From: Fen-549 sp964636655
GTDB taxonomy: Bacteria; Actinomycetota; Thermoleophilia; Gaiellales; Gaiellaceae
Direction: 5' to 3'
Length of the DNA: 64,000 bases
NCBI GenBank assembly: GCA_964636655.1
Contig: CAZWTK010000008.1
Span: 1 to 64,000, forward strand
Positions 49,921-57,677 of the stretch are shown here, one piece after another; positions within the stretch are counted from its first letter, which is position 1; every line of letters begins with the position of its first letter. The notes beneath the pieces were generated by a model. It was not told where the DNA came from. It made no database searches and worked only from the letters and a program-made list of their open reading frames with translations. The position numbers and the translations under genes are program-made.

Positions 49921-50522
49921 TGCCCGTCCGGCCGCTTGCGGTCGCGCTGACGGGGGGCGTCGGCGCCGGTAAGAGCGAAGCGCTGCGCATGTTCGAGGCG
50001 CTCGGCGCAGCGACTCTCTCCAGCGACGAGGTCGTCCACGATCTGCTGCACAGCGACGAGGAGGTGCGCGCCAGGCTCAAGGATCGCTTCGGCCGCGGTG
50101 TTCTCACCGGCGAGGGCGAGATCGACCGAGAGGTGCTTGGCGGCCGCGTCTTCAAGCACTCCGAGGATCTCTACTACCTCGAGTCGGTTCTGCATCCGCG
50201 CGTGATCCGTGCGCAGAGGCTCTTCCGTGAGAAGCTGGCCGCGTCGGCCGATGCGCCGGCGGTCTGCGTGATCGAGGTGCCGCTTCTCTATGAGGTGCGC
50301 GGCGAGGGTCGTTTCGACAAGGTCGTGGTCATCACCGCCTCGGCCGCCCTGCGCCGGCAGCGCGCAGGCTCTCGCCTGGACGAGCGTGAAGAGCGGTTGA
50401 TCTCGGATGCCGAGAAGGTGCGTCGCGCCGACTTCGTGTTCCGTAACGACGGTTCGCTCGAGGAGCTGCAGGCGTTCGTCGGCGACGTCTGGCAGCAGCT
50501 TCTCGCCCAGGTGGACGCTTGA
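49920..50522 (+). CDS. coaE: Dephospho-CoA kinase
   Basis: 200 aa from a GTG overlapping the rpsA TAG. Last step of CoA synthesis. P-loop ALTGGVGAGKSEALRMFEAL (serving as GxxGxGKS), the Asp of LSSDEVVHDLL for dephospho-CoA, and YYLESVLHPRV, then VIEVPLLYEV. rpsA-coaE adjacency is common in actinobacteria. The stop overlaps the next TTG start. Confidence 0.94.
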   Translation: MPVRPLAVALTGGVGAGKSEALRMFEALGAATLSSDEVVHDLLHSDEEVRARLKDRFGRGVLTGEGEIDREVLGGRVFKHSEDLYYLESVLHPRVIRAQRLFREKLAASADAPAVCVIEVPLLYEVRGEGRFDKVVVITASAALRRQRAGSRLDEREERLISDAEKVRRADFVFRNDGSLEELQAFVGDVWQQLLAQVDA

Positions 50523-51073
50523 GGTACCTGTTCGGGCTTGCATTGACCGCGGCCGCCCTGCTTTGCGGCTTTGCCTACGTTCACTTTGCTCAGCCGGCCT
50601 GGTGGGCACGAATGTGGCACCCGCTCCACTACGAGCAAATCGTGCTCGGGCACGCCTCGCACTACGATCTCGACCCCGCCCTCCTGGCCGCCGTCATCTA
50701 TCAGGAGAGTCGCTTCCGTGCCGACGCCCGCTCCTCCTCGGGCGCGATCGGCCTGATGCAGCTGATGCCGGAGACGGCGCAGGGAATCGCCGATCACACA
50801 GGCGGAACTCGCTACAAGCCCTCCGATCTCTACGACCCGGAGATCAACATTCGCTACGGCGCCTGGTACCTGAACCACCTGATCAAGAAGTACGGCTCGG
50901 AGAAGCTGGCGCTCGCAGCCTACAACGCCGGCCAGCAGAACGTCGACAACTGGCTGGCCTCGGGCGAGGGCATCGCCTTCCCCGAGACGCGTGCCTACAT
51001 CAAGCGCGTGGAGGGGCTGAAGAAGCTCTACCGGCGCATCTATCCGCAGCTGCGAAACGATGCGTCGAGCTAG
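50519..51073 (+). CDS. Lytic transglycosylase (SLT, GH23 type)
   Basis: 184 aa from a TTG overlapping the coaE stop. The signal/anchor is YLFGLALTAAALLCGFAYV. The SLT domain has catalytic Glu in AAVIYQESRFRADARSSSGA, GLMQLMPETAQGIA, the NIRYGAWYLNHLIKKYG motif and LALAAYNAGQQNVDNWL. Cleaves peptidoglycan glycan strands. The coaE-slt coupling also occurs in other Gram-positives. Confidence 0.92.
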   Translation: MRYLFGLALTAAALLCGFAYVHFAQPAWWARMWHPLHYEQIVLGHASHYDLDPALLAAVIYQESRFRADARSSSGAIGLMQLMPETAQGIADHTGGTRYKPSDLYDPEINIRYGAWYLNHLIKKYGSEKLALAAYNAGQQNVDNWLASGEGIAFPETRAYIKRVEGLKKLYRRIYPQLRNDASS

Positions 51074-51091
51074 CGAGTCCACTCGCCGCGG

Positions 51092-51121
51092 TTGACAATC
51101 GATGTATTTAGCTAATAAGCT
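51092..51121 (+). promoter_or_regulatory. Core promoter of the ArsR/SdpR-type gene
   Basis: -35 TTGACA (51092-51097), an 18-base spacer, and -10-like TAAGCT (51116-51121). The ATG at 51130 is 8 bases later. It is the only place in the window where a consensus -35 and a -10-like box line up before a short leader. Confidence 0.6.
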
Positions 51122-51125
51122 AAAT
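51106..51125. promoter_or_regulatory. Operator: ATTTAGCT-AATA-AGCTAAAT inverted repeat
   Basis: Perfect 8-bp inverted repeat with a 4-base spacer covering the -10 box and ending 4 bases before the ATG of the ArsR-type gene. It is strikingly AT-rich for this genome and of the kind bound by ArsR/SdpR repressors. Strong case for autorepression. Confidence 0.7.
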
Positions 51126-51129
51126 AAGC

Positions 51130-51435
51130 ATGGCAGTTCAAGACGTCTACCGCGCTCTCTCCGACCCGGTGCGGCGAAAGATCCTCAAGCTGCTTCAGGA
51201 CGGCTCGCTCCCGGCCGGGGCGATCGCGGCCGAGTTCGAGATTTCCTGGCCGTCGGTCTCCCGGCATCTCGGAGTGCTCACGAACGCCGGCCTGGTGCGC
51301 CACGAGCGAAACGGCCAGCAGGTCATCTATCAGCTGAGCACCTCGGTACTCCTCGACATCGTTACCGAGCTGGCGGAGCTCGCTCGCGTGGGGACGCGCG
51401 TCGCAGACCGCCCGGATCGGGAAAGGAAGAAATGA
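51130..51435 (+). CDS. ArsR/SdpR-type autorepressor
   Basis: 101 aa winged helix. YRALSDPVRRKILKLLQDGS, then EFEISWPSVSRHLGVLTNAG (recognition helix) and LVRHERNGQQVIYQLSTSV (wing). No metal-binding Cys in the ArsR alpha-3 motif, so it is of the SdpR/non-metal class. Autoregulation is suggested by the operator over its own promoter. The stop overlaps the ATG of the small membrane protein, as sdpR-sdpI pairs do, though the partner here is not SdpI-like in length. Confidence 0.88.
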   Translation: MAVQDVYRALSDPVRRKILKLLQDGSLPAGAIAAEFEISWPSVSRHLGVLTNAGLVRHERNGQQVIYQLSTSVLLDIVTELAELARVGTRVADRPDRERKK

Positions 51436-51656
51436 TCATTGCCTCACTTCCCACGATCGGCGTCGTCATCCTCGCCGCCGTAGTGGCCCTCGTCTTCTTC
51501 GCTGCCGGCTGGGTGCTGGCCGATGCGCGAGCCCGTGGCCTGCCACGGCGTAAGGCGCTTACCTGGGCGGCGCTGCAAGGAGTCGAGTTCCCGCTCTTTT
51601 TCTGGCTCTACCGTCGCGCTCGGCCGCGGCGAATCAAGGCGGGCAAGAACTCATAG
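51432..51656 (+). CDS. Small membrane protein coupled to the ArsR-type regulator
   Basis: 74 aa. An N-terminal membrane helix (TIGVVILAAVVALVFFAAGW), a basic loop (ARARGLPRRKA), an amphipathic Trp/Phe-rich segment (LQGVEFPLFFWLYRRARPRR) and a basic tail. No family recognised. The ATGA overlap means it is translated with the regulator and controlled by the same operator. It may be a sensor or protective membrane protein. Confidence 0.65.
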   Translation: MIIASLPTIGVVILAAVVALVFFAAGWVLADARARGLPRRKALTWAALQGVEFPLFFWLYRRARPRRIKAGKNS

Positions 51657-51699
51657 CGGCGCTCGCCTCGCTGTTCCGGTCACGTCCGCCCGTGACGGG

Positions 51700-51705
51700 T
51701 ACGCT
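51700..51705 (+). promoter_or_regulatory. -10-like box for uvrB
   Basis: TACGCT-N8-ATG(51714). There is no Shine-Dalgarno. It supports this ATG over the codon at 51705, three codons upstream. Confidence 0.35.
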
Positions 51706-51713
51706 TGTTCGTA

Positions 51714-53735
51714 ATGAGCGAGCTTCGCGGAGTACCTCTCAAGATGACCGACGTCTACCGGCCGACCGGCGACCAACCGCGCGCGATCGAGGAGATCTCG
51801 CAGGGCGTCCTGGCCGGTGAGCGCTACCAGACCCTGCTCGGCGCCACCGGCACCGGCAAGACCGCGACCATGGCCTGGATCATGGAGAAGCTGCAGCGCC
51901 CGGCGCTCGTGATTGCGCACAACAAGACGCTCGCCGCCCAGCTCTGCAACGAGTTCTCGGAGCTCTTCCCCTCGAACGCGGTCGAGTACTTCGTCTCCTA
52001 CTACGACTACTACCAGCCCGAGGCCTACGTTCCCCAGTCCGATCTCTACATCGAGAAGGACTCCTCCCAGAACGAGGACATCGCCCGCCTGCGCCTGTCG
52101 GCGACTACTTCGCTGCTCAGCCGGCGCGACGTGGTGGTCGTGGCCTCGGTCTCCTGCATCTACGGCATCGGCTCGCCGGATGAGTGGCGCGACCGCGTGC
52201 TGGTGCTCGAGAAGGGCGGCCACTACGACCGCGACGAGGCCCTGCGCCGGCTTGTCGCCAGCCAGTACGTGCGTAACGATAGCGTGCTGGCGCGCGGCCG
52301 TTTCCGCGTTCGCGGTGACGTGATCGAGGTGCAGCCGGCCTCGTCAGAGACGGCCTATCGCATCTCTTTCTTCGATGATGAGGTCGAGCAGATCACCCAC
52401 TTCGACCCGCTCACCGGCGAGATCTACACCAGGCTCGACAACCTGGCGATCTGGCCGGCCTCGGAGTACGTCACCTCGACGCCGTCGATCGAGGGCGCGG
52501 TCGAGGCGATCAAGCACGAGATGGATGCACAGGTGGCCAAGTTCGAGAGCGAGAACCGCCTGCTCGAGGCGCATCGCATCAAGCAGCGCACCGAGTACGA
52601 CATGGAGATGATGCGCGAGCTCGGCTTCTGCAACGGAATCGAGAACTACTCCCGTGTGCTCGAGGGCCGTCCGCCCGGCACGCACCCCTTCACCCTGCTC
52701 GACTACTTCCCGTCCGACTACCTTTGCTTCATCGACGAGTCGCACCAGACGGTGCCCCAGATCGATGGCATGTTCCAGGGTGACCGCTCGCGCAAGCAGA
52801 CGCTGATCGACTACGGCTTCCGTCTGCCCTCGGCGCTCGACAACCGGCCGCTTCGCTTCGACGAGTTCCTCGAGAAGGTGCCGCAGATGGTGTTCGTCTC
52901 GGCCACGCCGGGGGCGTTCGAGCTGCGTCACTCCACGCGCGTCGCCGAGCAGCTGATCCGTCCCACCTTCATCGTCGATCCCGCGGTCGAGATCCGCGCG
53001 ACGCACAACCAGATCGACGACCTGATGAACGAGATCCGCCGCCGCGCCGACGTCTCCGAACGGGTGCTGGTAACGACGCTGACCAAGAAGATGGCCGAGG
53101 ATCTGACCGACTACCTGCTCGAGTCGGGCATTCGCGCCCGCTACCTGCACTCCGAGATCCAGACGCTCGAGCGGATCCAGATCATCCGCGCGCTCAGGCT
53201 GGGCGAGTACGACGCGCTGGTCGGGGTCAACCTGCTGCGCGAAGGGCTCGATCTGCCAGAGGTCTCGCTCGTCGCCATCCTCGACGCCGACAAGGAGGGC
53301 TTCCTGCGCGGCAAGACGGCGCTGATCCAGACGATCGGGCGCTGTGCCCGCTCGATTCGCGGCAAGGTCATCCTCTACGCCGACAAGATGACCGAGGCGA
53401 TCAAGGGCGCGGTCGAGGAGACCGATCGCCGCCGCGCCGTCCAGGTCGCCTACAACACCGAGCACGCTATCGAGCCGGTGCAGATCGTCAAGGGCGTCTC
53501 GGACATCGCCGAGTTCCTCTCACTCGAGCCGGCGCACGTGCCTACGAAGCGGCGCCGCGGCGCCGCCAAGGTCGAGGGCCTGGATCGCGCGGAGCTGGAG
53601 AAGCTGGCGATCGAGCTGGAGGAGGAGATGTTCGCCGCCGCCGAGGAGCTGCGCTTTGAGTACGCGGCCAAGCTGCGTGACGAGATCAAGGACATCCGGC
53701 GCGAGTTGCAGGCGCTGGCAGGTAGCAAGCGCTAG
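51714..53735 (+). CDS. uvrB: Excinuclease ABC subunit B
   Basis: 673 aa. Helicase-like damage-verifying subunit of nucleotide excision repair. Walker A LLGATGTGKTATMAWI, beta-hairpin EYFVSYYDYYQPEAYVPQSD, LYIEKDSSQNEDI, motif II FIDESHQTVPQI, motif VI QTIGRCARSIRGKVILYADK, and the C-terminal UVR domain (ELEKLAIELEEEMFAAAEEL). Full length. uvrA is not in the window. Confidence 0.97.
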   Translation: MSELRGVPLKMTDVYRPTGDQPRAIEEISQGVLAGERYQTLLGATGTGKTATMAWIMEKLQRPALVIAHNKTLAAQLCNEFSELFPSNAVEYFVSYYDYYQPEAYVPQSDLYIEKDSSQNEDIARLRLSATTSLLSRRDVVVVASVSCIYGIGSPDEWRDRVLVLEKGGHYDRDEALRRLVASQYVRNDSVLARGRFRVRGDVIEVQPASSETAYRISFFDDEVEQITHFDPLTGEIYTRLDNLAIWPASEYVTSTPSIEGAVEAIKHEMDAQVAKFESENRLLEAHRIKQRTEYDMEMMRELGFCNGIENYSRVLEGRPPGTHPFTLLDYFPSDYLCFIDESHQTVPQIDGMFQGDRSRKQTLIDYGFRLPSALDNRPLRFDEFLEKVPQMVFVSATPGAFELRHSTRVAEQLIRPTFIVDPAVEIRATHNQIDDLMNEIRRRADVSERVLVTTLTKKMAEDLTDYLLESGIRARYLHSEIQTLERIQIIRALRLGEYDALVGVNLLREGLDLPEVSLVAILDADKEGFLRGKTALIQTIGRCARSIRGKVILYADKMTEAIKGAVEETDRRRAVQVAYNTEHAIEPVQIVKGVSDIAEFLSLEPAHVPTKRRRGAAKVEGLDRAELEKLAIELEEEMFAAAEELRFEYAAKLRDEIKDIRRELQALAGSKR

Positions 53736-53762
53736 CGAGAGGTCAGCGCTTTCTCGACCGGA

Positions 53763-53838
53763 TTCTCGGGGTTCGGGCGCCTTTTGCCCACCCACCTCCC
53801 CCCACCCACCCGCGGGGCGGGAAACGGTAGCGAGAAAA
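53763..53838 (-). repeat. G-rich intergenic repeat, copy A5
   Basis: Inverted copy after uvrB: on the - strand it reads TTTTCTCGCTACCGTTTCCC, then the GTGGG/GGGG run, and ends GGCGCCCGAACCCCGAGAA. Full length with both TTCTCG and CGAGAA ends. Confidence 0.8.
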
Positions 53839-53921
53839 TGCGCCCGAAAACGTCTCAAAAACGCGCCAGATCGCGCCAAGCGAGACGCAAAGGGCAGACG
53901 AGGCGAGCCCCGTCGTCGCCG

Positions 53922-54950
53922 TCAGTCGGCCGGGTTCCGCTGCAGCTCGATCCCGCACGACTCCCGGATGACCAGCTCGGTCGGGAAGATGACCGCCGGC
54001 GGAGGGTCGTCGGGATTCTCGAGCATCGTCAGCACGCTGTCGGCCGCCGCCATGCCCAGCCCGAGCGCGTCCTGGCTAACGGTGGTCAGCGCGGGCGACA
54101 TCGCCGCGGCGAACGGTGAATCGTCGTAGCCGACCACCGCGATGTCTTCCGGAACGCAAAGCCCGGCCTCCTCGATCGCCACGATGGCGCCCACGGCCGT
54201 CATGTCGCTCGCCGCGACAATCGCGTCGGGCGGCTCGGTCAATCCGAGTAGCTGCTTTGTGCCCGCGTAGCCCGAGCCGTGGTAGTAGTCGCCTTCGATC
54301 GCGTACTCGGAGCGATCCTCGAGCCCGAGCCTGGAGATCTCCGAGCGGTAGCCGAACAGACGGTCGATGGCCGGACGCGTCTGCATCAGCCCGGTAATCA
54401 TCGCGATCCGCCGCCGGCCGAGCCTATGTAGGTGGCGAACGGCGCTCGCCGTCCCCTCGACGTTGTCTGACATCACGTAGCCGATCCGTCCACCGATCGC
54501 CTGGCAATCGACGAGCACGATCGGTCGGCCCGACTCCAGGAAGGGAGCGAAATCGGGATCGGTCGCGTCGACTCCCATCACGATCAGCCCCGATGCGCCG
54601 TAGGCGTAGCAGCGCTCGATCGCGCGCGTGTCGGTGCCGAGCGGAGAAGGCGGGTCGTAGGTGGGGACGAACAGGTCACAGCGCGAGGCGACGATGCGAG
54701 CCTTGATGCCCGAGAGTACCGGTCCGAAGAACGGGTGCATGGCCTGAGGAAGGTCGGGCACTGCGCTGACGATCCCGATCAGCTGCGGTCCGCGCCTCTC
54801 AACCTGGTCATCACGCTGGACGGACCGGTCGGCAGTCCGGATCTGCAGCCAGGGGTCGCCACCGCGCTCCTTATCGAGGCTTGCGAAGACCTGGGAGGCG
54901 GTCATTCGGCTTCTGAAGTCGGGGGATCGATCTTGTTCGACGGGGTTCAT
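53922..54950 (-). CDS. LacI/GalR-type sugar-sensor protein without DNA-binding domain
   Basis: 342 aa. Residues about 57-342 match the periplasmic-binding-like sensor half of LacI regulators: QLIGIVSAVPDLPQAMHPFF, GASGLIVMGVDATD, the YVMSDNVEGTASAVRHLHRL block, ITGLMQTRPAIDRLFGYRSE, PDAIVAASDMTAVGAIVAIE and IAVVGYDDSPFAAAMSPALT. The first ~55 residues contain neither the HTH nor the hinge helix (LNxxAR), and no HTH is encoded in the 70 bases upstream. It may be a truncated regulator, a stand-alone sensor, or have a wrong start. Confidence 0.75.
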   Translation of the reverse strand: MNPVEQDRSPDFRSRMTASQVFASLDKERGGDPWLQIRTADRSVQRDDQVERRGPQLIGIVSAVPDLPQAMHPFFGPVLSGIKARIVASRCDLFVPTYDPPSPLGTDTRAIERCYAYGASGLIVMGVDATDPDFAPFLESGRPIVLVDCQAIGGRIGYVMSDNVEGTASAVRHLHRLGRRRIAMITGLMQTRPAIDRLFGYRSEISRLGLEDRSEYAIEGDYYHGSGYAGTKQLLGLTEPPDAIVAASDMTAVGAIVAIEEAGLCVPEDIAVVGYDDSPFAAAMSPALTTVSQDALGLGMAAADSVLTMLENPDDPPPAVIFPTELVIRESCGIELQRNPAD

Positions 54951-55027
54951 CCTGTACAGGGGTTATCGGCAGGCTGAGTGTTTACTCGATGCAAAGCGTC
55001 GCTACCGAGCAGCGCTTCGTGGCGCTC

Positions 55028-55876
55028 TCAGCTCGTCCAGCGCCCGTAGAGCTCACGCAGCGCCGCGACCTGGCCGGCGCCGGGCCCGTGACCGTCCGAC
55101 CCGGGGGTTTCGAGCAAGGCCGGCAACTCTGCGAACGCCGGGTGAGAGATGAAAACGCCCAGCTTCTCGCCCATCACGCCCTGGCCGATGTTCTCGTGCC
55201 GGTCGCGGTTCGAGCCAAGCGGCGCCTTGGCGTCGTTGACGTGCAGCGCGCGCAGGCGGTCGAGCCCGATCTGGCGCTCGAGATCCGCAACCAGGCGGTC
55301 GAGCTCGGCGCGCTCGGTCACGTCCCAGCCCGAGACGAAGAGGTGGCAGGAGTCGAGGCAGAGGCCGAGATTCGGATGCTGGCCCAGGCGCTCGTACAGC
55401 GTCGCCAGCTCCTCGATCGAGCGGCCGATCGTGCCGCCGGCGCCGGCGGAGTTTTCCATCAAGAGCCAGGTTCTGTCGTTGGAGTGCTCGAGAATCTCCT
55501 CCATCGCCTGGGCGACGCGCTCGACGGCTGTCTCGAAGCCCGTGCCCTGGTGCGAGCCGACGTGGAAGATCACGCCATCGGCCTCTATCCGGCAGGCCAC
55601 GTCCATCGTGATCGCCATTGTCTCGACCGACTTGCGGTAAAGCTCCTCGTTCGGGCTGGCCAGGTTGACGAGATAGAGCGCATGCACGAAGACGGGCGCG
55701 CCGAGCCGCGAGCGCTCGCTCTTGAAGCGCTCGATCGTCTCGGGCTTGTGGTTGGTCGGGCGCCAGGTGCGCGGGCTCTGGACGAAGATCTGGGCCGCAT
55801 CGGCGCCGATCTCCTGCATGCGCTCTAGAGCCTTGTCGAGGCCCCCTGAGGCCGATACGTGAGCACCGATCAGCAC
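55028..55876 (-). CDS. nfo: Endonuclease IV
   Basis: 282 aa from a GTG at 55876. AP endonuclease with three zinc sites: IGAHVSASGGLDKALERMQE, FHVGSHQG (His), MENSAGAGGTIG (Glu), LCLDSCHLFVSGWD (Asp/His), HVNDAKAPLGSNRDRHENIG (His/Asp) and a late Glu in the family's last block (PALLETPG). The frame remains open upstream to 56893, but that is antisense to glnS. The start faces the glnS start across 18 bases, with a shared promoter box. Confidence 0.94.
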   Translation of the reverse strand: MLIGAHVSASGGLDKALERMQEIGADAAQIFVQSPRTWRPTNHKPETIERFKSERSRLGAPVFVHALYLVNLASPNEELYRKSVETMAITMDVACRIEADGVIFHVGSHQGTGFETAVERVAQAMEEILEHSNDRTWLLMENSAGAGGTIGRSIEELATLYERLGQHPNLGLCLDSCHLFVSGWDVTERAELDRLVADLERQIGLDRLRALHVNDAKAPLGSNRDRHENIGQGVMGEKLGVFISHPAFAELPALLETPGSDGHGPGAGQVAALRELYGRWTS

Positions 55877-55881
55877 GCGAC

Positions 55882-55888
55882 TACGATA
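55882..55888. promoter_or_regulatory. Shared bidirectional -10 box of nfo and glnS
   Basis: TACGATA reads TACGAT on + (7 bases before the glnS GTG at 55895) and TATCGT on - (6 bases before the nfo GTG at 55876). With 18 bases between start codons, both mRNAs must be leaderless or nearly so if both starts are right. Confidence 0.5.
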
Positions 55889-55894
55889 CCCGTC

Positions 55895-57580
55895 GTGAGC
55901 ATTCAGAACCCAATCCCGCCCGAGCCAAGCGACTTCATCCGCGAGATCGTCGCCGACGACCTGCGCGACGGCAAGCACGAAGGCGTTGTCACCCGCTTCC
56001 CGCCCGAGCCGAACGGCTACCTGCACATCGGTCACGCCAAGTCGATCGCGCTCAACTTCGGCGTCGCCAGCGAGTTCGGCGGGCGCTGCCACCTGCGCTT
56101 CGACGACACCAACCCGATCAAGGAGGAGCAGGAGTACATCGACTCGATCCAGGCCGACATTCGCTGGCTGGGCTTCGACTGGGGCGAGCATCTCTACTTC
56201 GCCTCCGATTACTTCGAACAGCTGCACGAGTGGGCCGTCCATCTGATCCGCTCCGGTAAGGCCTACGTCGACGATCTCACGGCGGAGGAGATACGCGAGC
56301 ACCGCGGCAGCTTCACCGAGCCCGGCAAGGACAGTCCCTGGCGCGAGCGGCCGATCGAGGAGAGCCTCGATCTGTTCGAGCGGATGCGGAAGGGCGAGTT
56401 TCCGAACGGAGCGCGGGTCTTGCGCGCCAAGATCGACATGGCCTCTCCCAACATCAACCTGCGCGACCCCGTGCTGTACCGGATCGTGCACGCCGCCCAC
56501 CCGCGCACCGGCGAGGCCTGGTGCATCTACCCGACCTACGACTACGCGCACGGCCAGTCCGACGCGATCGAGGGCATCACGCACTCCATCTGCACGCTCG
56601 AGTTCGAGGATCACCGGCCCCTCTATGACTGGCTGATCGAGAACCTTCCGGTGCCCTCGCGCCCACGCCAGATCGAGTTTGCGCGGCTCAACTTCACCTA
56701 CACCGTCCTCTCCAAGCGCTTCCTGCTGCGTCTGGTCGCGGAAGGGCGCGTACGTGGCTGGGACGACCCGCGCATGCCGACGATCGCGGGCCTGCGCCGG
56801 CGCGGCTTCCCCGCCGAGGGCATCCGCAACCTCGTGGATATGGTCGGGGTGGGAAAGGCAAACAGCGTCGTCGAGGTGGAGATGCTCGAGCACGCGGTGC
56901 GAGGCGTCCTTAACCGAACCGCACTCCGCCGCTTCGCCGTCCTGCGCCCACTCAAGCTGGTGATCGAGAACTTCCCCGAAGGCCAGGTCGAGGAGATGGA
57001 GGCGGTCAACAATCCGGAGGACGCCTCCGCCGGCACGCGCAAGGTTCCCTTCACGCGCGAGCTGTGGATCGAGCGCGACGACTTCATGGAAGATCCACCC
57101 AAGAAGTTCTTCCGCCTCGCGCCGGGCCGCGAGGTGCGGCTGCGCTACGCCTACTTCGTGACCTGCAACGAGGTCGTGAAGGACTCAGGTGGAGAGATCG
57201 TCGAGCTGCGCTGCACATACGACCCGGCCACCCGTGGCGGCGACTCACCCGACGGTCGCAAGCCCAAGGCGACCCTGCACTGGCTTTCGGCCGAGCACGC
57301 AATCCCTGCCGAGGTGCGACTGTACGACCACCTCTACAGCCGCCCCGACCCCGGCGCCGAGGGCGACCTGCTCGACGACCTGAATCCGGATTCCGAGCAG
57401 GTGCTCGAGGGCTGCCTGGTGGAGCCCGCGCTCATCGACGCGCCGCTGGGCGAGACCGTGCAGTTCGAGCGGCTGGGGTATTTCTGCGCGGACACCGACT
57501 CGGCGCCCGGCCGGCCGGTGTTCAACCGGACGTTGACTCTCAGGGACACCTGGGCCAGGGTTCAGGCGCAGGGCAAGTAA
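55895..57580 (+). CDS. glnS: Glutaminyl-tRNA synthetase
   Basis: 561 aa from the GTG at 55895; a GTG at 55859 would overlap the nfo start. Class I, GlnRS branch: RFPPEPNGYLHIGHAKSIAL (HIGH), RFDDTNPIKEEQEYIDSIQ, the KMSKS-equivalent TVLSKRFLLRL, and a C-terminal two-barrel anticodon-binding region (TRKVPFTRELWIERDDFMED; NRTLTLRDTWARVQ). No Yqey extension. Direct GlnRS is uncommon in actinobacteria, which mostly use GatCAB, so acquisition by transfer is plausible; the composition does not differ visibly from neighbours. Confidence 0.95.
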   Translation: MSIQNPIPPEPSDFIREIVADDLRDGKHEGVVTRFPPEPNGYLHIGHAKSIALNFGVASEFGGRCHLRFDDTNPIKEEQEYIDSIQADIRWLGFDWGEHLYFASDYFEQLHEWAVHLIRSGKAYVDDLTAEEIREHRGSFTEPGKDSPWRERPIEESLDLFERMRKGEFPNGARVLRAKIDMASPNINLRDPVLYRIVHAAHPRTGEAWCIYPTYDYAHGQSDAIEGITHSICTLEFEDHRPLYDWLIENLPVPSRPRQIEFARLNFTYTVLSKRFLLRLVAEGRVRGWDDPRMPTIAGLRRRGFPAEGIRNLVDMVGVGKANSVVEVEMLEHAVRGVLNRTALRRFAVLRPLKLVIENFPEGQVEEMEAVNNPEDASAGTRKVPFTRELWIERDDFMEDPPKKFFRLAPGREVRLRYAYFVTCNEVVKDSGGEIVELRCTYDPATRGGDSPDGRKPKATLHWLSAEHAIPAEVRLYDHLYSRPDPGAEGDLLDDLNPDSEQVLEGCLVEPALIDAPLGETVQFERLGYFCADTDSAPGRPVFNRTLTLRDTWARVQAQGK

Positions 57581-57603
57581 CCCGGGGTCGCATCTTGCAA
57601 TCC
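57581..57603 (+). repeat. Left terminal repeat of the RAYT unit
   Basis: CCCGGGGTCGCATCTTGC followed by AATCC. Its reverse complement matches 58614-58636 at 22 of 23 positions. Confidence 0.8.
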
Positions 57604-57677
57604 AACACCCGCCCCTCGCAGACGCGACTTAAAGAGCCATCTTGAGCTGAGCACCGTCGAGATTTACGCTCGCACGC

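Noticed and set aside
55877..56893. 340-codon open extension upstream of nfo
   Set aside because: Antisense to glnS with no endonuclease IV similarity. The GTG at 55876 gives the exact family N-terminus.
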